The translations under genes and the position numbers were made by a program. Source: Aspidapion aeneum (lineage: Eukaryota > Arthropoda > Insecta > Coleoptera > Brentidae). Taken from it: DNA of 64,000 bases. The stretch is from contig OY755047.1 in NCBI GenBank assembly GCA_963576565.1, positions 11,177,764-11,241,763 on the forward strand. The letters are read 5' to 3'. Position 1 is the first letter of the stretch; the number at the start of each line of letters is the position of its first letter. Of this stretch, positions 56,484 through 64,000 are shown piece after piece. The notes beneath the pieces were generated by a model. It was not told the origin of the DNA. It searched no databases and worked only from the letters and a program-made list of their open reading frames with translations.

Positions 56484-57401
56484 TAGTTCAGACCCTAAGG
56501 GGTTCGATACTGCGTTTAATGATAGAAGCAACACACTTGGCATCGATAGTCATAAGACTCGCCCGAACATTTTACGAAAGGGAACCACCCCCCCAACCCT
56601 GGCAGGGGAGTGGTTCCCCCCCACTTCAACGTGCTTTTTGGCGGTTTTTTGCTAATAAGTCGAAAACGGTCAACTTTTCTAAAAAGATAATTTTGCAAGC
56701 TTAGTAAAATATGTTTTTTTTTATATTTCTTGTGGCATTTTGTATCCTATTGACACATTGTTTTTTTCAAAAAAGTATTTTTGTTCAAAAACCCATTGTA
56801 TACAGTTAAATATTTAATAAATAAAATATTTATTAAGTTAATAATAATCAAAAATATTTTTTTACTTACATTGAGTATTATTTACTAAGTTAAAATGAAT
56901 GTTCACACTTTTGTTTGATTTAAGGATTTCTACAAACACATTTATTTTTATTTCAAAGCGGCTCTTTAAAACAAATATGTCTAGCTTAAGTATTTAACTG
57001 TATATAATGGGCTTTTAACCAAAAATATTTTTTGAGAAAAAAATAGGGTTGAGGATAAAAAGTACTACAAAAAAATATTTTCAAAATTTTCCCCTTTTTC
57101 AAACGCTGATGGAACGTGCACCACTGCCGTCAGAGGGTACTAAGGTACATCGTTCAAAAGGAAACTGCATCTGCTTGAAAAATGATTTCTAGAAGATTTT
57201 TGGAAAAGTTATTCGAGCTATTGCAAAAAACTATCAAAAAGCACGTTTAAAGGGTGGAACCACCCCTCTGCCAGGGTTGGTAGGGTGGTTCTCTTTCGTT
57301 AAAATGTTTGGGCGGGTCTTATGTCTATATCCATACCAAGTGCGTTGCTTCTATCATTAAACGCAGGATATCGCTTGAATCTCGGTGTAGGGCCTGAACT
57401 A
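56484..57401. mobile_element. TIR element with ~200-bp arms, TAA duplication
   Basis: The left end TAGTTCAGACCCTAAGG and right end GTAGGGCCTGAACTA are inverted with TAA outside both (56481-56483, 57402-57404). Arms include TGCGTTTAATGATAGAAGCA and its complement and pair over most of 200 bp. Related to 27730-29350. No ORF. Confidence 0.78.
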
Positions 57402-57404
57402 TAA

Positions 57405-57962
57405 CAAGTTAAAGCTATTAAAATATAATTATGTAACTAGTTAATTATAAAATCGTTTTATCACTTATTAAAAACAATACTTAAATGTAACCATAACGGA
57501 ATGTTAACAAGAAAAAACAACGTTGCCAAATTCATTTACAACGTTATTTATGGGATCTCCTATACCCGCAAAATTTATTTTTTAATAGTTGGAAAGGTTT
57601 GTTAATAATTATAATTAAGAAAATTTGTAGTGTTAAGATAAAAAAATAAGAAACAGTATTTATAAATTAGAATATGTATACCTAACAAGTTAAAGCTAAT
57701 AAAATATATGTAACTAGGTAAATATAAAATCGTTTTATCACTTATTTAAAACAATAATTAAATACAACCATAACGGAATGTCAACAAGAAAAGACAACGT
57801 TGCCAAATTTGTTTAAAACGTCATTTATGAAATCTTTATCTCTTTAAAAAAAATTTTTAGAGACAAATAATTATAATACGTGTAAAGACCCCTTAAGGAT
57901 TGTTTTGCGACTTAAATGCTGCACAGCCTAAAAACATCAATTAACTGTCAAAAATTTGACAA
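57405..57962. other. 3' flank of kuz
   Basis: A ~150-bp segment occurs twice: 57410-57560 and 57680-57850 share AAAATCGTTTTATCACTTATT and ATAACGGAATGT. A minus-strand AATAAA lies near 57571 and could be a polyadenylation signal for kuz. Confidence 0.4.
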
Positions 57963-59137
57963 TCAATTGACATCTTCATAATCATTTTCGGACAACAAAA
58001 CTTCCAAATCGCTATGGACGGTATGCGCGTTATCATCTATGTCGTGCAACGCTGCCAAATTTAGAAACTGCTGCGCTGTTGCCAGACTAGATTCGCCAGT
58101 TTTAACGTTTTCGTATTCAGGCATAACAGGTTGACTTTTAGAATTATTAGTAGCGGCAACGCTGTTCACTTCGGGTGATTTTACAGTGTTCTCAGGTTTA
58201 TTTTGATTGTTTGACGTATTGCTAGGTTTGACAACAGGGCTAGATGATTGATTTTGGTCAACTTTGTTACTACTGGCAGTTTCGTTACTATTTGGTTTGA
58301 CAACGGCGCACTCGTTTTCTTTTAAACTAGTCCTAACTATAACACCACTTCTGATATTTTGAGTTTTTGAGTTACTCGGATTTTTAACTTGTTCAATAGC
58401 CACGCTAGTTTTTTCAGGTTTTCGTAACTTAACACTAAACTTAAACGGTGGTTTATAAACCACCTGTAACTTCATTTTATCCTTATCCGATATGTTTCCA
58501 ACACTTTTGCTCTTGTCCGGCTGTCGAGGACGAATAGTGGGTGTGGTCCTCTTTTGTGGACTCCGCCTACTTTTGTCAGCTAAGCCAACCGGTGTTGACT
58601 TGGACTTCGGCAAAGTGTACTGAGATTTTAACCAATGCTGAACTTTGTTCACGGGATCCGATTCTGGTGTCAAGGGGGCGTAGATTACTGAGGCGGGGGC
58701 GTGATTTACTACATTAGGGGTGTGGACTATGGCAGTTGGGGCGTGGTTAATCTCGTTATTTGGATTTTCGTTAGTTTTGGGGGATTTTTGAAGGTTCTGT
58801 GATTCTTTGTCTTGGTTTTTTGCACTGTAGTCAATTACTTCTTTATTTTTAATATTCTTTTTAAGATTCATATGTTTACTTTTCAATAAGATTTTGGATT
58901 TCTTTACTTTGTTTTGTGGAACTTCCATAATAACTACACCTTGTCCACTACTATCTTTGTTACGAGTTGTTTCTTCTGCTGTGACAGGCGCTGAAACTCT
59001 CTTCTTTTTCTTGGGTGAAGATTTTTGTTTAGTCGGGCTGTTAAGATTGTTGTTAGTTGATTCGTTTTTTGCTTTTCGTTTGCGTTTGATTTTGCCATCT
59101 CGGACTTTGCGTTTGAAAGGGACTTTTGAATGAATTC
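57963..59137 (-). CDS. kuz: kuz last exon: long cytoplasmic tail
   Basis: Acceptor TATTTTAG|GAATTC; stop TGA at 57963-57965. 390 residues, low complexity and basic at the start, with NHAP/HTPN/NHAP/YAPL repeats mid-tail and an acidic end (SDLEVLLSENDYEDVN). The open frame upstream of 59137 is intron, not coding. Confidence 0.85.
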
Positions 59138-62100
59138 CTAAAATAAAAATAAAGGTATTGTACAAGGTGTTCCAGCCTTTTATGCATTTGTGTTTTGTGA
59201 CGAGTTTTTGTTTGTACAAAATTAAGCGCGTATTTTGGTGATCCCAAATTTTTATAAAAGGAGTTTTATAAACTTTTACAAAAAAAATGTTTTTGTTATG
59301 CAAATTAGTACGTTGGTAGAAATAAATAAAAATCATGTAATCCAAAATAAATATTGTAATTTTTTGCAAAATGTTTAAATATTATTTTGCACACCTTAAG
59401 CAAAATACGTGTCAAAACTTTAAAAAATTTGGGATTTTCTGTTCCCGTGTGGCTTTCGAAAGCAACTATTTAAAACTTACCTGGATGTACTACAGTAACG
59501 CCATCTGTGTCTGGAGGCAGTCTAACAGCTTCTGTGGTCGACTTGTGCATGATTGTTACAGACTTCAGCTTTAAGTTAGGTCGTTTTCCCAGGTATTTGG
59601 TGCTCAGGAACTAAAAGAATGAAAAGAAACGGTTATAAAAAATACGAGGATGGGATGAAAAGTTTCGGGCCTAGCCTATAGCAGGCTCGATTTGCTTTCC
59701 TATTCCAACGTGTTTGTGTAGCCTTGCTTGTGATCAGTATACCTACGCTCGAAGTTTAAGGTGAGTGCGTCAAGTAGTTTGTGTCCTGCTGAAGGTATCG
59801 GACTTTAAACGTGGTATCGGACTTTAAACTAGCACTGATGATGCTTCGCGTTCTGGTAGGCCAAAAACGGTAACTTCTGAAGAAATGGTGCAAACCATTC
59901 ACAAACTAATTCTAAAAGATCGCAGATTAAGACTGGAAGAGGTAACTGAGGCAGTGGGCATATCAAAAAAGCGAGTTCACCATATTTTATGTGAAGTTTT
60001 AGGTATGAGAAAGCTATCCGCCCAATGGGTGTTGCGTCTAATCATTTCAGAGGAGAATTTGGTACTGTTTAGACGTGATTCAGGGGACTATTTTGCGTAG
60101 ATTTTTACGGTTGATAAAACACGGGTTCATCATTATACCCCTGAAACTAAGCCACAGTCCAAACAATTGACGGCAAAGGACAAACCAGTTCGAAAGAAGG
60201 CAAAGGCAGTACCGTCTGCTGGAAAGGTCATACCAACGTTCTTTTGGGACGCTAAAGGAATTCTCCTCATAAATTATCTCGAAAAAGGAAGAGAGAAGAG
60301 TACTACAGCGACTTGCTGGACCAGCTCATGCAGAATATAAGCGAAAAACCCTGGTTTGGCGAAAAAGAAAATTTTGTTTCATCAGGACAATGCACCTTGC
60401 CACAAGTCCGCTCTTGTAATGGATAAAATCCATCAGTCTTTGAACTGTTAAACCATCCACCTTATTCGCCAGACATAGCCCGGTCAGACTTTTATTTGTT
60501 TCCAAACCTAAAAAGATTTCTTGCTGGGAAAAATATTTCCTCAGATTTAGAAGTGATTGCAGCTACAAACGCCTATTTTGACGAGTTCGATAAATCAGAC
60601 TTCAGTAATGGCATCAAATCAGTTGAACATCGTTGGGCCAAATAAACCTTACAAGGGGACTATGTAGAAAAATAAATTATTATTTAGTCACTATGGTGTT
60701 GCGTTCTATGTTAGGCCGGAAACTTTTTATCCCATCCTCGTAGAACATTATAAAAGACCCTTCAAGCTGGTTTTTTCCTAAAGGAGTGCTACAAGGAAGG
60801 TCAGATATCTACAAGTTTCTGGCGATACCAAAAGCCGCAAAAGCGGTACTGCTATTTTGACTTACTGCTGTCGATTGTACTGGTGTATAAGACAAAGAGT
60901 TCTTATCTGTCAAAGAGATAAAATATTAGAGGAGAGTCGGGTAATACCGACCATGCAGGTATTTCCGGCCACATGCCATCACATACTTAACTTACCAATA
61001 ACGTAAAGATGGACGTCAAAATGGCCGCCACGATATACCAATATTCCATGATCCATCTTTTGAAACTGGCTATACTCTCTTCGCTCAACAGCAACTTTCT
61101 CAGTGTAGCCAGGGGCCCTGAGGGATCCACTTCCCGACACATTTGGAACACGTCACAGTAGCCGCTATAATCGTTACAGGGAGTTCCTGCAAAAAACAAA
61201 ATATTAATTAGGACGCTAATCAGGACAGGCTACTAATTAGGGCATGACGAAAATTGGTGCATGCCATTAATTTAAATATGGCGCTAATTGGGACATATCC
61301 CTAAGTGGGACATGTCCCTAATTGGAACATGTCGCTAATTGGGACATGACGGTAATTGGTATATGTCGCTAATTGGGACATATCGTTATTTGGGACATGT
61401 CTCTAATTGAAACATGTCGCTAACTGGGATATTTATTCACTTACCAGGCTTCGAATACATATCAGGTATATCGTAGGGTTTCTGATTCCAGTCGAACGAA
61501 GACAAACAAGGTTGGTCATCGCCTGGTAACTTGCAGCACAGTTCGCAAGCTTTTGTTTTGGGATCGCCCGTACGAGGAATACACTGACACGATTCCAGTC
61601 CGTAGGCAAGACAAATGGACCCTGTACATTCCTGTCAAAAAAAAAACTTGATAAATAAATAAAGAAACAAGTCATGGCAGGGTTAAGGTCACTCATCGTA
61701 AAGCTTGCTTGCGCTGAGTGTCCTTAGGCAGGATACCTTCGAAATTACTGTAGAACTGTATATTATCGTGCTAATTACGTAGGTACTTACTCCCATGAAA
61801 CACACAAACTCCTTATTGCAAATGGTCTTGTTGGGTTTGTTCACGGATGGAGGACAAATAGCCTGTCTTCCATTGCAGAAACTCTCGTCCCTGCAGCCAT
61901 TGTCATCCCTGCATTTGTTTCCGAACTTCACTTGGCAGTCATTGGTACAGCATGGACCCTATAAAGGGCAAAAATATAGCTTTAAGAAATTATAACTTTT
62001 TAAGTTTTTCTTTACTTTTGTGACTTAGTTCATGTTTCGGTTTCTTCTCTATGCCTCCTCTGAGACACATTTTAGATATAAACATAAGTTCCCTCACATT

Positions 62101-62319
62101 TAGCGGTCTAGTTTATCCATAAATTCTTTCAAATGTAGAAAGGACTTACCTGGGAGGGACTACAGATACTCCTTGGAGTAAGCATGCAAGGAGGTTCGTC
62201 TGTTGGAGGATACCTCCTCATGGGGAAACAGCATTGATCCCTGCAGTCTTCTTCCCAACCGCAGTCACATTGTTCTCCATCTTCCACAACACCGTTTCCA
62301 CATATTGCCGCTTTTGGTT
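57963..62319 (-). CDS. kuz: Kuzbanian/ADAM10 metalloprotease, C-terminal exons (5' part off window)
   Basis: Six exons (minus): 62319-62150, 61958-61791, 61631-61445, 61186-60996, 59610-59481, 59137-57963, all GT-AG with matching phases, encoding 672 C-terminal residues. Order: disintegrin domain (CGNGVVEDGEQCDCGWEEDC, CCFPMRRYPP, GPCCTNDCQV); Cys-rich membrane-proximal region (ECTGSICLAYGLESCQC, GTPCNDYSGYCDVFQMCREV); one transmembrane segment (YWYIVAAILTSIFTLLV, continued in exon 5); then a cytoplasmic tail of over 420 residues. ADAM10/Kuz sheds Notch, Delta and other ectodomains at the cell surface. The prodomain and HExxH protease exons lie beyond 64000. The tail is Lys/Ser/Asn-rich with basic clusters (KRKVRDGKIKRKRK, KKKKR), far longer than in vertebrate ADAM10; a long tail is known in fly Kuz. 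The paralogue kuzbanian-like is an alternative. Confidence 0.88.
59481..59610 (-). CDS. kuz: kuz exon: juxtamembrane cytoplasmic
   Basis: Acceptor TTCTTTTAG|TTCCTG, donor CATCCAG|GTAAGT. Encodes FLSTKYLGKRPNLKLKSVTI and EAVRLPPDTDGVTVVHP, ending phase 1. Confidence 0.82.
59645..60740 (+). mobile_element. mariner transposon, internally deleted, in kuz intron
   Basis: TIRs CGAGGATGGGATGAAAAGTTTC and its complement, flanked by TA (59643-59644, 60741-60742). The transposase is recognisable over frameshifts: EEVTEAVGISKKRVHHILCE (helix-turn-helix), VDKTRVHHYTPETK with the first catalytic Asp, FHQDNAPCHKSA with the second, and PPYSPDIARSDFYLFPNLKR with the third, as in DD34D mariners. The N-terminal ~100 residues are deleted and stops are present. 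Antisense to kuz. Confidence 0.88.
60996..61186 (-). CDS. kuz: kuz exon: membrane-proximal and transmembrane
   Basis: Acceptor TTTTTTGCAG|GAACTCC, donor TTATTG|GTAAGT. Encodes CNDYSGYCDVFQMCREVD, PLATLRKLLLSEESI and most of the hydrophobic span WYIVAAILTSIFTLL. Confidence 0.9.
61204..61431. repeat. 18-bp minisatellite in kuz intron
   Basis: About a dozen imperfect units of CGCTAATTGGGACATGTC fill most of the 258-bp intron between two kuz exons. Units differ by one to several bases. Confidence 0.85.
61445..61631 (-). CDS. kuz: kuz exon: Cys-rich region
   Basis: Acceptor TTGACAG|GAATGT, donor CCTG|GTAAGT. Encodes ECTGSICLAYGLESCQC and CELCCKLPGDDQPC, closely matching ADAM10. Confidence 0.9.
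61791..61958 (-). CDS. kuz: kuz exon: disintegrin/Cys-rich
   Basis: Acceptor CTTTATAG|GGTCC, donor GGGA|GTAAGT. 56 codons: GPCCTNDCQVKFGNKC, DESFCNGRQAICPP, NKEFVCFMG. Confidence 0.9.
62150..62319 (-). CDS. kuz: kuz exon: disintegrin domain start
   Basis: Acceptor GACTTTCAG|AACCAAAAG, donor CCCAG|GTAAGT. 170 nt, entering in phase 1. Carries CGNGVVEDGEQCDCGWEEDC and LTPRSICSPSQ. Confidence 0.9.
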
Positions 62320-62404
62320 CTGAAAGTCAAAAAACAGAAGTAAGTTATACATGTGTTTGTGTTACCATGCTTGACTTATTGTTTGTTGCCATAATTAACA
62401 GTGA

Positions 62405-62998
62405 ACGTGGACAAGAAATAGACAATGGACAAACAATATCTCCATGCAATGAGTATGTATACTTGGGTGTGACATTTGATAAGACAGGAACAGACTGTAA
62501 AGAACTTGAAAAAGAATAGCAAAAGCAAAAATGCTTATTGGATGTTTTAACCGTATTTTATGGAGCAGAGAGATAAAAAAAAAGTAAAATTTAAGAATTA
62601 TGAAACAATGGTGAAAAGTCTTGTCGTGTAACAGAAAAATACAGAACAAAAATGGAAAGTGACGAAATGGATGCAATAAGAAGATTAATAAGAATATCTA
62701 GAACAGATCATATAAGGAATGAGATCATAAAAGAAATAATGGAAATCGAGGGAAGCATAACGGATGACATAACTAAAAGACAACTGATATGGTACGGCCA
62801 TGTACAACGGATGAACGACGAAAGGTTCTTAAAGCAGGTTCTAGAATGGCAACTAATAGGGCGCAGAAAAAGAGGGCGTCCTAAACTGGAATGGCAACAA
62901 TCAACTCAAAGATCAATGATTCAACAAAACCTGACAGAAGATGATTGTCAGGATCAAAGGAAGTGGAGAATAGGCGTCGAACAACGTAAAAAATAACA
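62405..62998 (+). pseudogene. RTE-like LINE 3' end (family B), in kuz intron
   Basis: The plus-strand frame at 62652-62996 reads MDAIRRLIRISRTDHIRNEI, then KRQLIWYGHVQRMNDERF, RRKRGRPKLEWQQS and ends at a stop near 62995. The upstream part with YLGVTFDKTG is frameshifted. It lies upstream of the first kuz exon seen here, so probably in a kuz intron. Confidence 0.78.
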
Positions 62999-63149
62999 TT
63001 ACACAGGGTGTTCCATTCTCTAGAAAGCGTTTTAGTTGTCTAGGTTAGAATAGTGAGTGATCTAAAACTAGCAAGTATAAAAATTACTTTAAAACTTTTC
63101 TCGGCGGCCGGCGACGACGTATTTTGTAAGACTGTGGTGCTTTCAAAGC

Positions 63150-63772
63150 TCAGACCAAGGCCAACATAAAAATAGAGGCCACGACCCTGAAAAAAATCAG
63201 CTGTTCTCCCGGGGCTGAATTTTACATTGGGTCTTATGGGAGGTCAGAGAGTTTTTTTATGATATTTTCAAAATGGCACTACAGATTTCCGCAAAATCTC
63301 AGTGAAATATTCTCACACACCATCCCGATATTCCACCAAAGGTTTGTAAGGGAGCAACATGATTAAAAGGTTAAAATCTTCAACATTTAGCATTCCTCAT
63401 TTTGAATTCAAATTACCCGCCATGTACCACATGCCAACTGTTATATTTGACATGTATTTGACTTTGTCATATGTGATTGTCACATTCGCTTCTGTTTTAA
63501 ACTTAATTTTTGTGTGAGCTAAAGAAGCGGCTATGAAAAATTAGGACTTACTATACATTAAAAAAAAATTGTTCTGCCAGAATAAAGTAAAAACAATCTC
63601 AAAAACGGCTTTATTTAACAAAAAATCAAATATCCATGAACCGTCATTCCAACTTCAAAACTTTAAAGACAATCAGCTGTGTCGTAACGTGACCATCAAA
63701 AAAAAATCAGCCCCGGATGTGACGTCAACAAAGTGGAGGATCGTGGCCCGTCCATTTTGATAGCCCTGCTCA
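63150..63772. mobile_element. Possible TIR element at right edge
   Basis: CAGACCAAGGCC ... GAGGCCACGACC on the left and GATCGTGGCCC ... AGCCCTGCTCAG on the right are imperfect inverted repeats, followed inward by AATCAGC and GGGGCTGA-type blocks. No coding. Remaining sequence to 64000 shows nothing recognisable. Confidence 0.5.
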
Positions 63773-64000
63773 GACTTAACCAACCAACAAAGAAAATAAT
63801 TATTTGTTTTTGCTTCCTTGCCCTCCCTTCCGCCCCCCCCCCTATAAGAATTATGGAGTCACCACTGGTATAGGAAGCCCATTCAGAGCATGTATTAAAA
63901 AAAGAACAAGAAATACATTACCAAATTTTTATTTTTTTAAATGGGGGTTTGGGTCATAGTCTAAGAAGCACTCTAAGCTTATATCAGGGACAGATGAATT

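Noticed and set aside
58894..59133. Plus-strand ORF of 79 codons
   Set aside because: Antisense shadow of the kuz last exon.
59138..59369. N-terminal extension of the long kuz tail frame (starting MQKITIF)
   Set aside because: It lies upstream of a good splice acceptor at 59138-59139, is AT-rich, and the upstream exon at 59481-59610 joins at 59137 in correct phase, so it is intron.
1..64000. tRNA or rRNA genes
   Set aside because: No segment with A- and B-box plus cloverleaf or rRNA-like GC-rich conserved blocks was found by reading; a tRNAscan-type search would settle it.

Overview
The window looks like a repeat-rich, AT-rich insect nuclear genome, possibly a beetle; order and species cannot be fixed from the sequence. 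The evidence is spliced genes with GT-AG introns, an ADAM10/Kuzbanian orthologue, Jockey- and RTE-like LINE fragments, mariner and Tigger/pogo remnants, and many MITEs with clear target-site duplications (TSDs). No rRNA, tRNA, operon or CRISPR array was seen.

Two host genes can be reconstructed exon by exon, both on the minus strand. (1) A BTB/POZ-domain protein spans 54079 down to 40228. Its seven coding exons have matching splice phases at every junction and sum to 1281 nt (426 residues plus stop). (2) The 3' half of a Kuzbanian/ADAM10 metalloprotease spans 62319 down to 57963 in six exons: disintegrin, Cys-rich, transmembrane segment and a very long cytoplasmic tail. Its upstream exons, including the protease domain, lie beyond the right edge.

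The rest is layered mobile DNA. 0.1-9.7 kb: RTE-like LINE 3' ends, a 1.15-kb tandem array of 514-bp units each carrying a hammerhead ribozyme, a Tigger-like element, a hAT MITE and other MITEs. 10.4-11.4 kb: a foldback element whose arms are arrays of a 16-bp motif. 12.4-24 kb: a tandem duplication, a Jockey 3' end, RTE-like copies, a degenerate ~180-bp array and a second, decayed hammerhead array on the minus strand. 25-34.7 kb: hAT and TAA-duplicating MITEs, inverted-repeat elements and LINE pieces. 35-39 kb: a 1.28-kb element with 16-bp TIRs, perfect 8-bp TSDs and GGGTATTAG arrays, plus a Tc1/mariner-type MITE. 40-54 kb: the BTB gene, with a LINE filling one intron, a partial exon duplication, and a mirror-image pair of elements in intron 1. 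54-64 kb: Tigger and MITE remnants, then the kuz exons with a mariner and an 18-bp minisatellite in introns.

The most unusual item is the hammerhead-bearing array at 996-2143. Two tandem copies have an intact type I hammerhead core, the array is flanked by a 7-bp target duplication, and its 5' end lies within 9 nt of the predicted self-cleavage point. This is what reverse transcription and insertion of a hammerhead-cleaved multimeric RNA (a retrozyme or Penelope-type satellite) would leave.
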